From Scatophagus argus (Eukaryota > Chordata > Actinopteri > Scatophagidae): a stretch of DNA of 64,000 nucleotides. Below are positions 9,157 to 21,200 of the stretch, one piece after another; within the stretch, counting starts at the first letter, position 1, and every line of letters starts with the position of its first letter. Below the pieces are notes generated by a model. The model saw only the letters and a list, made by a program, of their open reading frames with translations. It was not told the origin of the DNA and ran no database searches. Both the position numbers and the translations under genes were made by a program. The stretch covers positions 510,001-574,000 of the forward strand of contig NC_058512.1 of NCBI RefSeq assembly GCF_020382885.2. Reading direction: 5' to 3'.

Positions 9157-11495
9157 ATGGCGTCGGACAACGGACTGGCCTCTCTGGTATGTCTCAAACT
9201 GTGAGCTAACGTGTACACATTTCCAGGCTTTTAGGGGTTTGTTGTGTGAGTTGTTTCAGCACAGAGTCTGTAACGGATCCTACAAGTGAAGGTGATGAAA
9301 TGAAGTGAAATGTTTGGCGGTTTATTGAAGCAGGGTCGTCAGCTAACAATGCTAACGCTAGCTGGTGCAGAAGAAACACGTGTAGAAAACATCGTGTGGA
9401 CAACCAGTGAAGTCTTGACAGTCAGAGTGTTAATCTTATTAAAGTGTCTCCCGCCATGTCGGGATTTCAGGACATGTTAATGTGTGAGAGCGGAGATCCT
9501 CTGCGTGTTGTCCAGGTGTTAATAACTCGCGTGTTACGTGCTAACAGTTACCTGCACATGCTGACAGACGTACGTCAGACTGCGCCTCCTTCCTGTTGTC
9601 GGTGAAGGTTCTCAGTCATCCAGGTCATGGTCTGTGTAGGAAATTCTGGACGTTTCGCCTCTCGTCCAAGAAGCTTGTTCAGTATTGAACCTCTGTGGGC
9701 ATTGAATTCCTAAACAAAAGGGCTGTGAGCCTGTAGGCTCATCCCTGACATCCACCTGAGAGGTGACGAGGGTCGTTAGGGGGTCTGACGTTGACCCCCC
9801 ATGTCGTTAACTGGGTTGTTGTGGCCACCTGAGTCGTTATGGTAAAAAGGGTCATTAGAATGAGACCGGACTGTGAGTCTCCTGGGCAGAGAAGCCAGGA
9901 GGACCCTGTAGGTGGAGCCCACCCCCTCTTGAGTGAAGGCTTATCCAGGGTAACAAAAATGGCTTCTTTTACTCGTCTCTCAAACCGTCTGCCTCCCCGG
10001 GCTAGAACATGAACCTTGTCATTTTCAGAGGAGTGTCCCTTGGCTTTGAGGTGCAGGTGGACTGCTGAGTCCCGTCCGGAGGTCTTGGCGCTCCTCTGTT
10101 GTGCCATACCTCTGTGGAGTGGCTGTTTGGTTTCTCTAATGTATAAGTACATTCCTCACTGCGCTGCATATACCACGTTACCTGGTTTGTGTCTGGGGGT
10201 TTTGTCCTTAGGGTGTACCAGTTTGTGTCTTAAAGTGTTGCTGGGTTTGTAACGTACCAGGATCTGGTGTTTCTCTGATACTCCTGTTTGGAATAGTGAT
10301 GTTCTTCCTCCTGTTGTCCTCTTTCTGTTGCCTTCACGAAGGCCCAGTTCGGATAACCCCATTGATGCGGTTCTGTTCCTTGTCTTTGCCCGCCCAGCAG
10401 TCCTTCCTGTTGTAGTTAACGGTGTGTTTTGGGTTCACAGGGGGTCGAGGGAGCATCCGCAGCCGCACATGCTCTGTCTCTTCCAGCAGACGCTTATGAA
10501 AATGATGTAAGTGGACATTTTTTATGCCTTCAGTGCATACAGAAACACAAATCTGTCGCAGAGATAAATCCCAGCATGCACCGGGCTCAGAGCGAACGCT
10601 CAGTCGGGTAGCCGTAATAACCTTTGACCTTTGCGTGTCTTTGTTTTCTCAGCCTCGGCTTGAAATGATGTGGGCAGTGAAGGCCTACAACCACGCAGAA
10701 ATTTACTTCAATGTAAGACCATCAGCTCACCTGCGTAAACTTTTACCAGGAAGTATTTTACACCCACGTAATCGATTTTGTAGTGTTTGGTGAGGAAGCA
10801 GAACAATGTAAAACTACTCCCGCATTCAAAATCAGCCTCATCTCATCACATCTTCACAAACCTCCTGAAACCTGATGTCGACTCTCCTGCCTTCAGCTCA
10901 TTTCATCAGTGGATCCGAAGTTCCTGAAGCTGACGAAGCTGGACGACAAAATCTACTCGTCGTTCAGAGAAACGTTCAAAGACCTCGACGTAAAGCTGCT
11001 GAAACCGGACGACCTGAAATCGGCCGAGGCCAAAGAGGTCAGCGTGAGCTGTAGATCAGCTGAGAAACTGGACGCTTCGGGCACCAGCCGCTCTCACAAA
11101 AGCTTTTCAGACTTTGTTATGCAACTCGACATGTAAATGAACTTGATTTTTATGTGTACAACTTCATGTTTTCACACCAGAGTCATTCGGTTTGTTTGTG
11201 TGTTTGCAGATATGGCGTCCGTTCTGTAACCAGTTTGAAGGCCTCGTCGAAGATTTCAACTACGGCACTTTGCTGCGTCTGGACTGTGAGAAGGATTACA
11301 CGGAGGAGAACACGATATTCGGTAAGCTGGCAGCTCACACTGGAGCTCCTGCGTTGATGAGGTGAGACACAAGCAGCTAATTTGGGATTTTTCTTGTTTT
11401 CAGCCACCAGAGTTCAGTTCTTTGCTATTGAAATCGCCCGAAACAGAGAAGGTTACAACAACGCGGTGTTCATGTCCAAACGTTCGAAGAGTTAG
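9157..11495 (+). CDS. pbdc1: PBDC1 (polysaccharide biosynthesis domain-containing 1), complete
   Basis: Six exons: 9157-9186, 10441-10506, 10653-10712, 10897-11037, 11210-11321, 11404-11495. All introns are GT-AG and the coding length is 501 nt (166 aa). Recognisable blocks are AHALSLPADAYEND, LEMMWAVKAYNHAEIYF, LISSVDPKFLKLTKLDDKIY, WRPFCNQFEG, VEDFNYGTLLRLDC, YTEENTIFATRVQFFAIEIA and RNREGYNNAVF, which match the conserved PBDC1 domain nearly end to end. The long acidic C-terminal tail of the human protein is absent; the fish protein stops soon after the core. Despite its name the family is not known to make polysaccharide; its yeast homologue (YPL225W) has been reported to act as a chaperone for newly made eEF1A. 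The start is supported by a short MASDNGLASL exon like the mammalian N-terminus. Intron 1 contains a Penelope-like fragment. Confidence 0.96.
9598..10375 (-). mobile_element. Penelope-like retroelement 3' fragment with GIY-YIG endonuclease region
   Basis: On the minus strand one open frame reads YLYIRETKQPLHRGMAQQRS, then SGRDSAVHLHLKAKGHS, HVLARGGRRFERRVKEAIFV, DKPSLKRG. This is the GIY-YIG endonuclease domain at the C-terminus of fish Penelope-like elements. Upstream, TLRHKLVHPKDKTPRHKPGN and NVVYAAQ belong to the linker before it. The copy ends in GACTGAGAACCTTCACCGAC, a familiar terminus of these elements. The reverse-transcriptase part is missing, so it is 5'-truncated. The usual YIGET motif is YIRET here, which removes the invariant glycine. 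It lies antisense in pbdc1 intron 1. Confidence 0.85.
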
Positions 11496-11761
11496 CCTCA
11501 AAGCAGTGACGGACCCTGCAGACCCTGACCAGGATGTCCCCACAGGCCGCCAGACTCTCCTGAGACGGCGGCTTTGGGTTGCAGATGGAGTGAAAGCTGC
11601 CCGTCAGCGTGGACACTTTGACACATTTTGTATTTACTGTAAAGTTTGACTGTGCCAATCATAACGTTTGTTTTGCATTTGCTTCTAACTGAAGAATCGA
11701 GAAAAAGTCAGCGACGTTTCGTCACAGTCTCAATGTTTTAGTTGGTTTTAATTCTGTACAA

Positions 11762-11767
11762 AATAAA
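11762..11767 (+). terminator. pbdc1 poly(A) signal
   Basis: A canonical AATAAA lies 267 nt after the pbdc1 stop codon. It is the first good signal in the 3' region. Confidence 0.75.
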
Positions 11768-11784
11768 TCTGCTACTAAATCCTT

Positions 11785-12010
11785 TTCATCTTAAGAACGG
11801 TGGTGGACGATGGTTTGTCTGACAGCGAGGACTTTCACGTGTCATAATCCCTGCACAGGCTGCTCAGGCGTCTGGGAAGTGAACCCATCGATCAGTGTTC
11901 ATTAAAAATGAAAACGTTCATCTGCTGCTGAGTGAGGACAACACCGACCACGCCCGACCTCCACCTGCAGGAGCTGCTGAATGAATCCACAGACCCCGAG
12001 CAGACGTAAA
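11785..12010. other. Short gap between the 3' ends of pbdc1 and xpo7
   Basis: About 225 bp separates the two inferred cleavage zones. No element is recognised here. Confidence 0.5.
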
Positions 12011-12021
12011 AATCAATGAGG

Positions 12022-12027
12022 TTTATT
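12022..12027 (-). terminator. xpo7 poly(A) signal
   Basis: TTTATT on the plus strand is AATAAA on the minus strand. It is the best signal between the xpo7 stop and the opposing pbdc1 signal about 255 bp away. Confidence 0.6.
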
Positions 12028-12442
12028 TGCAGTCACAAAGCTTACACTATATGGAGCAGACATCCAAACAACTCAAACAGCTATTCACTCTATGGACCCA
12101 ACACATTCACATCAGGGACACGAACCAAAAATGAGAAACTCAATGAACACCCGTGAGTGCTGACATGGTTAGAAATGAGCTAGTTGTCACAAACAGTTAG
12201 CAGCAACATCGTAGAGAGTAACACAAGTTGCTAATAGACTCCACTCCGCCTCCTCTCTTTACACTGTTCTGACTCCCACCGAAGGTCGATGCAATCTTCT
12301 TCAGCATTTAAAACCAAACTGGATTCCTTCAAGGAGCTCTGATGAGCAGACGTCTCCGCATCCGTTTTATCCTGTAAGGTGGCACAGACCTCAGCAGCAC
12401 CGTGAGACGCCACATACACACCAGGCAACAGAGAGCCACTCC

Positions 12443-12462
12443 GCACACGCACACGCACACGC

Positions 12463-12494
<32 letters not shown>
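12443..12494. repeat. (CA)n microsatellite with CACG steps, in the xpo7 3' UTR
   Basis: CACG units change to pure CA. On the transcript it is a UG repeat of about 50 nt. Confidence 0.9.
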
Positions 12495-12946
12495 CAAAAG
12501 GACTCCGCTGCAGGACCTGAAGGCTGCAGGTCCGGGAGTCCAGAGTGTAAACAAAATGGTGGAAACTGCTCGCGGCCTATCAGAGGGGAAAATGTGACCA
12601 TGATGCTTACACGTCATCGCAGTGAAACAAGCAGGTGTGTGCACGAGACCCACAGGACGCCGCCGAGGCGGACCAGATGGGATTACGTAAAGGGACATTC
12701 TGGTGTTTTCCAACCTCCTGTTTTTGTACCCTTCATCTGTTAGTTTTCTTGTGTCACCCGTGAATCGTGAGGCTCAGCGGTTCAGAACGTGAAACCCAGC
12801 AGGTCAGACGAGACCAGCCGTCCCAAACCAAAGAGCTTCTGGTGGTGTGAGGTTAGAAAGACGTGAGCTAAGCGGACGTGTGGAGCCGCTCCTAGCCGAG
12901 ACCACAACCCCCACCCGGACTCCCTCAGGGCTGTCAGCGGGTCCAG

Positions 12947-13067
12947 CTGCATTGTGGGTAACGTAGGCACCTGTCTCTAACAGGGAAGAATGTTAGAAAT
13001 TAAAAAAAAAAAGGACAGCATCTCTGATTCTGCTGCATCCATCTTGCCTACATTACCCACAATGCAG
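12947..13067. repeat. Inverted repeat with 23-bp arms in the xpo7 3' UTR
   Basis: Arm 1 (12947-12969) contains CTGCATTGTGGGTAAC and arm 2 (13045-13067) contains TTACCCACAATGCAG. They are complementary over 23 bp with a single difference that is a G-U pair in the xpo7 transcript. The loop is 75 nt and includes an A11 run. Each arm resembles the ZNF143/SBF element with the core CCCANAATGCA. Confidence 0.85.
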
Positions 13068-13959
13068 TGCGACCTGCAGGCAGCCCTGTGGCGGCTTGGG
13101 GCGTCTTCAAAGGGTCTGTGAAGTCCTCGCGACCCGGTTGGAAAACAGCAGAACTGTCCCTCTAAAGCCCGTCGAGGTTCCTTAACGTCACTTCAAACAG
13201 AGACTTGAGAAAAATGTACAACATGGATGCTCTGACTCCCTTTGTGTTAGTGTGCTCACCCTCCCCTCCTGTGCTCCTGTGGCCACCCTGCAGCTCAGTC
13301 CACTCCCCCCTCCTCCCGACACTCACCCGTCCTGCCTCTCGCCTCCCCACGCAGACAGACAGTTGCACTAACTCACTACACTGTAAAAAGCTCAATCACA
13401 CCGTTTTTTGTTTTGTTTTCCTCTCTTCTTTGTGTTTTAAATTCGATCATTATAAACATTGTTCAAAATGTTACGAAAAGAAATGTACACTTGGTTTCTC
13501 GTGTGTTTTTCTATACAAGGCAGGCAGAAGCGGATTACTACGTTTACCGGCGCTCGTCCCCTTCCTCGCCGCCACCTCACTTCCTGTTCCCTCCGCAGCA
13601 CCCGTCCTTCCTCTGTGAGCGATTCAGAGTGCTTAGACATGCGACAACCCCCCTCCCTCCCCCCTCCGACCCCCCCACAACGTTAGGACGGCCAGACGAT
13701 TCGGACCGTCACTTTAAAATAGATCTGTATATATTTATATATGTTTATATCAAAAAGAGGGCGGGGGAGGGGGGGGGCTCGCTGACTTTCATCAACGATC
13801 CCGTACGTCGCGTCGGGTGGAGGAGGACGTGATCCCCAGGCATCCGGGCCCAGGGAGGGAGGGAGGCTGGAGGCTGATGCAGAGAGGGGGGGAGGCAGGG
13901 AGGGGGGAGAGAGGGGTGAGCTCTGTCTGCAGCTGGGTAAGACTCGTCTGTGTGGAATG

Positions 13960-14289
13960 TCAGCTCATCATGTCGTTGCTGTTGACGCCGTATGTCGAGT
14001 TCTTCATGCTGTCGTTCACTTCCCTCCTGAACACAGACAGGTTCTGAGTAAACCTGCGCGAGAGACAGACAGGTGAGACGGGAACACACCGCGTGGAGCT
14101 TCCTGTCCGAGCGCACAAACATTCGGTTTGACGGGACCCACCTGTCCCGATTCTTCGTTAGCAGGTTTCTCTCTATCCCCTCCATCAGGTTCTCGAAACA
14201 TAAGTGCATGGCCTGCTGCTTCTCTGGGGGCTGGCTGTTCACGATACTGTTCCTCAGGTCAGCAAAGTACTGCAGGACACCCACATAAT

Positions 14290-14341
<52 letters not shown>

Positions 14342-15162
14342 GCGTCGGCTTTACCTTCTCGTTGAGCAGGATGAGGCCTAACAGGGGCCGAGACATGGAC
14401 CACTGGTTCCTGCAGTCCTCGAAGATGATGATGTTCAGCACTGTGGACAGCATCTGCACAGCAACACGGGATCAGTTATCAGCTTCCTCTCTGGTTCATC
14501 CGGAGTGTAAACACACCCCTGAATGCACCGCGTAGGGATGCACCGATCAGACTTTCCAACCAATCAAATGTTATTTGCTGCACATGAACTCATTCTGATG
14601 GTTCAAGCTGATGCTTTTACTCATCACGTCTTGCACGCGCTTCACAATAAAAGCATTTCATGCAGAATGGTGGACCTTTAACGTGAAACTACTAGTGCTG
14701 GTTGTCAATAACAGGACATGACTTCGTCCTGTGGAGTTAATGAAGACGACAGCCAGGCTGCGTTACGTCAGTTCACCACAGTCTCCCAAAGCGAGTGCAG
14801 CAGCAGTCTGAGGTTTTTATTCTGATATTTCAGAATAAAAACAAGACTTCATTTACATCAAGATCATTTAAGCTGAAGTGTCAGCCGAGGGAACGAGGTG
14901 ACATGTACTTTAATTGCATTTTTCTATCACGTGTTCAAAAGGTCTGAAAATCACAATCTGATTGGTGCATCTGTAGAGTGTGAGAGAGCTGATCTCAGAC
15001 CTGCTGGATCATCTCCGGGTGCTGCTGCATGATGTGCAGGAAGCGGTCGTCCGTGGCCATCGGGGTGGGGCGCTTCTTCGTGGAGCGCGACAGCTGCTTG
15101 AACAGGTAGGTCACGATGTGGTCCAGACTGGAGCAGCAGCCCGTGCACACCATCGTATCTGC

Positions 15163-15202
<40 letters not shown>

Positions 15203-18200
15203 AGAACCACCGCGCCGGACTCGCTCCTCCTTCGGACTCTGGCCTGTGAGCGTCTTACCGAGCGCAGTGAGCCCCTCTGATATCGAAGACAGGATGTACA
15301 TGACGACGTGAGGCTCCAGGCTGGCGATGAAGTTCATGTGGTCCTGCGTCAGCACCTCCAGCAGAGAGTAGAACGACTGGCTGAGCTTCGGGTAGTCCTG
15401 CAGGGACGAGAACCAGAGTCGGCTTAGCGAACGAACGCAGACCGCGACCGAGTCTGAGCAGATCAAATGATAACAGAAACTTTCATCAGCTGCAGCCTTG
15501 GCGGGCAACAGAAGGCGTGAACATCCTCACTAAGTACTTCCTGTTAAGGTGTGCTGACTTGTGTCTTGTGTAGAGGCAGACGCACACATTCAGCAGCTGG
15601 AGGACTAAATATGGAGAAGGTCAGGTGATGTGACACCACCCACCTCCACCTGCAATCCTGCATGTCTTCTGTCTGTCTGTCTGTGAACACTTGGTTCATC
15701 CAGTCAGGTGGAGGTGTTTGGTGTGTGGAGAAGCACAGCAGGTGTGAGCAGAGGAGCACATGCTGCACGCTCAGCCCAGCAGGTGCAAACACCACGACAA
15801 GATGGAGGATGTGTGCGGCTGACGTAGGTCGAGTACAGGACCCCCGAGCGCCCGAGCGCGTCTCATCCTCTGATTAAAACGTACCAGTAAGTCGCTGTGC
15901 GGGATGGACAGCAGCAGTTTGATGAAGGTCTGTAAGGCGTTGTCCAGGGCGTCGTCGCCGTACAGACGGAAGACCCCGAAGTTGACGTAGTTTCCACTGA
16001 GCACCGCCTTCAGCATGGCGAAACACACGCTGACCCCCTTCAGCTTGACCCCGTAGACCTGGTCCTTCGGGACTTCGCCCAGCGTCAGGATACGATTCCC
16101 TGCACGTGGGAGGACAAAACACCTCGTGAGACGACGGGTCGCATCGGGACACTTTTCTGATGGTTTAGCAGCTCAGTACAAAAGCGATCCGACATCCCGA
16201 TTACACAAACACAGAAACATCTGTGGGTTCAGCCTGTGGACGCCTCAAGTGCTCAAAATGTCCCTAACATGACAGGAAATGAGCTGCAGCAACCAGCTGA
16301 ACCTCAACACTTTACTGGATTATTTCATGATTTCATCAGCTGATCAACAGCAGGGGGCGCTCACGGCTCACACCTGGATTAGACTTTACGTTCTGTCAAC
16401 ATGGTAAGCTTTGAGCACTTCAGGCCTCCACGCTCCACCAGGCAACACGTGAACAAGCTGAGAGTGAGCGGAGGCTTCGGTACCGTAAGTCGTGATCATC
16501 TTGCTGGTTTCTCTGAACAGCAGGATGCCGTTTGGTGACGACACATCAAACTGTAACCTCTGAGATCTGCCAAACAAAACACACACGATGGAAGTCAGAA
16601 GGGACAAGATCACGTCACGACAGTCGGGTTCCAGCGAATCAAACTACAGAAACCCTGCAGACAGTGAAAGGAGGGACTCAGGTCACGTGTTTCAGATTCA
16701 TCCTCACGGTTTCCATTTTGTAAAAGAAAAGATCAACACCTCAAAGTGCAATTTGCATTTCAGCGTGAACTGTAAACACTCATCACTGACTGTGACACCA
16801 CAGGACATAAGCGAACACGTTAAAGAAGCTTCGCGGTGCGGACTGACAGGATGCTGTCAGGACGGGAATCAGGAATCAGAGCGTCGCTGCGACTTGATCC
16901 TGCCGACGCGTCTGAACGCTGAAGAGCTCGACTCTCAGCCATACAGGAAACCAGCGACACGTCTACCTGTTGTGAACGAGCTCCGCCATCAGCTTGAGGA
17001 CCGGCGTGGTGCACGCTGGGTCGTGGTACCACAGCTCTATGGCTCGCTGCAGGATGGGCATGTAGGCCGGATATCTGCAGCTCGGGGTTAAGGACGGACT
17101 GCCATGAAGGATAAACGCGAGTTCAGGACAGACAGACGCCGAAGCTGCCGGCAGATCTGAGCTCAGTCACGTTTCCCTCAGGATCAATAAAGTATCTATC
17201 TATCTGTTCAGCAGGGAGGATACATCCAGTCGAAGAGCATCATGAAGCTCGTCTTGGCGTTGAAGGCGAAAGCGATGCCTCGCAGGTCTCGGACCAAGCC
17301 CACCAAAGTCCTCTGCAGGAAACAAGAGAAGAAGAAAATGCCACACGACTTTACCCACGGACAGAAACAAGCTTCAGTGAGCCGTCACATCTGTATCTGT
17401 GTGTGTGTGTGTGTGTGTGTGTGTACGCGTGTCACCTTGGCTTCCTGCTCGTTGAACGTGTTTGTACTCAGCATCTGAGCCACAGCCTCAAACGCAGCCG
17501 TCAGAGGCAGCATGAACTGTTCGAACTGGTCCTCGTCCTCACCTGCGCGCGCACACACGCACACACACACACACACACACCTCAGTTAACACGTCTCTTC
17601 CGTCAGGGAACGAGCGACTCGCAGCACGTCGGGCCATGTGTTTCGGTCCTCACCGAGGTCGACCATCAGCAGGCGTCCCAGAGCCGTGTAGAAGGTGGTG
17701 CGACACCTCATGTCGCTCAGATTCGACTGGTTGTTCACTCCCAGGAAGGAGAAGTGCTCGCTCTGCAGACACACGGCAGCATTCTTATAACCCTGGCGTT
17801 TGTCACATGCGTGTGCGGTGTGAAGCGTGTACTCACCGTGTGGTTATTCAGCATGAACTGGACAGCGCTGAGCTTCACCAGCTTCCTCACACTGCTGTAC
17901 GTGGACGCACAGGAAGTCAAGGAGCAAACGCGCAGATCAGCAAACTTACTGACTACACGCCGTGCTGTGTTCAATTCCCAGCACAATATTCCCTGCCTGA
18001 ACAGTGAACTCGGTGGGACGGAGACGGTCTGAGAGGCGGCCGACTCGTCCGTCCTGCCGAGTGTGAGGGTTTACTCTTTTACGTTCAGTAAACTGAAGCT
18101 GTTTGGGTTTGGGCTCATTAGTCACAGCTACAGGATTTAAAAGCTGATGTTTGTGAGTTTTATGACAAAGTTCTCTTCGTCATAAAACTCGTTGTCAAAT

Positions 18201-21200
18201 AAAACAACGAGCAAATATAATCCATCAATAAACTGATTATTAGCGGGTCAGATAATGAGCGCCATGTTTAAAAACTGAAGTGACTGACAATAATAATAAT
18301 ATAACAAACATTAACCTGAAACGGGTCACTCGCACAGTGAGTACTTTTACTGCATGTATAATGTGATGCTAACTCTTGAGTCAAAGTGTGGCTGCAGGAC
18401 TCAAACACGTGCACATGCAGCCTCCACACACACACACGCACACACACATGCACAAGGATATCCTAACGACAGGTCGTTCAGTAGTTGGAGTGTCTTGGAG
18501 GTGATTGGTTCACACTGGCCCCAGTACTTCAAGTTTGTGATGCTGGAAGAGAGGAAAGATGGTTCACACTGACACCAGTGAACTGCTTCATCTGTGATGT
18601 AAACTTTCATTTTCAGAGCACGCACACACACGCACACGCACACGCACACACTCTGCATGTCTGTGATGGGCACGAGTCATGTTTACTCACATTTTCCCTA
18701 TAAAGACACTGAGTACCATCGTCTCGTCATTCAGCCCCAGAACCTCTGATAGCCGTCGATAAAGCTGCAATTAACACCACACCACACACACACACACACA
18801 CACACACAGGTCAATCAATGGGATCAGTGTAATAAGGCAGCAATAGCGACGGAGATCTTCAGCGTCTGTTTAGTCCCCTGCAGCAGAAAGCAAACTGATC
18901 TGAAAACTGAATCAGGCTGCAGCAGCTGCAGGGTTTTGTGCCTGTGCTGGTCTCACGTCTACAGTTTGTACATTCAGACACTTGACTGGGACGTTCTCGG
19001 TTCACACACACCATCAGTCAGCGTGAACCAGCACACCAAATACACAACACCGAGGCCGCGTGTGTCTACAGGAAGTGACAACAGCCCTGCTCATCGCCCA
19101 CTCAGACAGACGGCGTCAGTAAAAGCTGCGTTTACCTTCGACGATTTCTGCACCTGGTCACCGATGTAGATCTTCCTGAACTGCTCGAAGAAGCTGAGCA
19201 TGGCCAACTCCAGCCTCTCGTTTCCGGCCTGAGCGAGCCGAGAGTCCGTCAGGTTCATCAGCTGCAGCACCCTGACGTGTTTAAAGACACACGCGTGTGG
19301 TCAGAGCTTTAATCACAGCAAACCTCCGCACTGCAGCTGCAACCGCTGGTTGATGAATTCATGGCACAAAAATGATGCACCGAGTTTTCAGGGCTTTTAA
19401 CTCAGTCGCTCTCACGTGTTCTTACCGACAGACCAACTCTCCGTCCATGGCGTCCTGCTCATCTGTGCTCGCAAACGACACCCGTCCACCAATCACAGCC
19501 CCGATGATATAAACCAACCACGTGAGCCGACCTGCAGGCAAAGCAACGGGACAAAGACATTCACGTGCTCAGCAGCTGCAAGTCATTTACTCTTCACGTG
19601 ATGTTTGTGTAAAGCAGCTGAGATGAAGGACGCTCGTACCCTCCTGCACAGTGATGTCCGCAGCGCTCGAGTTGGTGGACTGCAGCAGCTCCTGGTACGT
19701 CTGAGCTGCCTGGTCGAACAGCTGGACCAGCAGAGCACAAGTCTTCTCGTACTCGCACCTCCCGATGGTGGACAGCTGGTCCAACTGCTGCTGAACGAGG
19801 CCGGCGTCGTCCAGAGGGTCCTCTAAACCATCTCTGACGAGTCAACACGGTCGGACGCACGTTTAGTTTGTGACGTCTAACAAATACATCCCTTCCCCTT
19901 AAAACATTTGTGAAACTGACTTTTGGAGGAATTTGGAAGCTGCATTGCTTCTACGCGTGTTTTAAAGCTAACAGTCTTGGCTGAAGTATTTCTGAACATC
20001 CTGAACTGGTGCCACCAAACGAAGCAGATGGGAAACTCGTGCAGACGTTACCTGAGGATGACGTGGACCGACTCGAGCCGCGAGGTGATGTAGGCCTTGG
20101 TGACCTCTGGAGTGTACGTCTCCAGCAGGTGAGGCTCGGTGGCTTTAACGTAGGGCACCGACGCTGCCAGACGCTGCCACAGACTCAGCAGGTAGTGAAC
20201 GCTGTTGGGGGCGAACTCCCAGTGCTGACACACGGCAGGACAGGAAGAGGAAAAGGACAGAAAAGAAGTTATTAGTCCAAATATAATTCACGTTACACGC
20301 TTCTGTGTACACTCGTCCAGGTTGCAGACTACAGGTGAACAAACCCTCAGGCCCACCTGCAGACTGGTGACGGTGAAGTTTGCTATGAGGCGAATAACCT
20401 CCGGGTAGTTTTCTACTTTGACCAGCTCGCCCAGCTGGTAGTTACTCTTCAGCCTCGCTAGCAGGCGACAGAACTCGTGGTAGTTATTTGGATCGGGCAA
20501 ACACTGAAACACAAACGAGTCACACGGTCACAGCAGAGCAGGAAAACTGAGTGTGTGTGAAGCAGGAAGGCTGACACACCTGTGGGTTGGCGAGGATCCT
20601 CTTCACTCCGTCCACCAAATGTGAAAGAAACTTTGCTCGCTCTGCGTTGTTGAAGAGAGACCTCCTGACGGAGGCGATCTGGACCAGACATGACAACACC
20701 TGCACATAAACACAGCAGTCAGTCTGCAGCAGGAAGCTTCACACCTTATTCTGCATTACGATATTATCATGAAGTACTGAGCACCTACCAGCGGGGAAAG
20801 GGATGGAGGGATGGAATGATATAAATTGAAAAAGAGCTGCAGGGTGGAGGAATCAAGAAACGCTGCAAGACAGAAACAAAGCTGAAGTTGTCAGTACAAG
20901 GCTGTGGGAAGCTGGGCCAGAGAAAGCTCAGCACTTCTGCTTCATAACCACGTCAGTCATTTTGCAACCCATTAAAGTGTACAGTTACAAGTGGAGGTGA
21001 ACAGATGTCGTCCTTAAAGCCATCACTCTGGGGGCAGACAGACAGCTACCTGATCTCCACGACGTGGGGATCTGCACGGTGCACAGGTCGTCCGACGACT
21101 CGTCTGTGGAGGTTCCTATGAAGTCGTAGTTGAGACAGTTGTAACTGAGTTTGAGCAGCTGCATCAGCAGGCCGTGCTGAGACTCATCGTTCAGGTTCAG

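Larger units (their letters stand above)
12011..13959 (-). other. xpo7: xpo7 3' untranslated region
   Basis: From the xpo7 stop codon the minus strand has no splice-supported coding sequence until a canonical poly(A) signal (TTTATT on plus, 12022-12027), giving a 3' UTR of about 1.9 kb. It includes a (CA)n tract at 12443-12494, the inverted repeat at 12947-13067 and C-rich stretches at 13660-13680 and 13850-13920. The length is an inference; an earlier non-canonical signal could shorten it. Confidence 0.6.

Noticed and set aside
12231..12713. 160-codon minus-strand open frame
   Set aside because: It crosses the (CA)n tract in the xpo7 3' UTR (poly Val-Cys) and resembles no family.
13745..14335. 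196-codon minus-strand open frame
   Set aside because: It is xpo7 exon 27 read through into its flanking introns and a (GT)n repeat; only 14142-14269 is coding in that frame.
16559..16566. Acceptor at AGG for xpo7 exon 22
   Set aside because: Using the inner CTCAG acceptor breaks the frame with exon 21; the outer acceptor at 16567 restores HNRSQRLQ.
16588..17091. 167-codon plus-strand open frame
   Set aside because: Antisense to xpo7 exon 21 and its intron, with no domain signal.
17403..18032. 209-codon plus-strand open frame
   Set aside because: It runs antisense across xpo7 exons 17-19 and dinucleotide repeats; an antisense shadow with no family resemblance.
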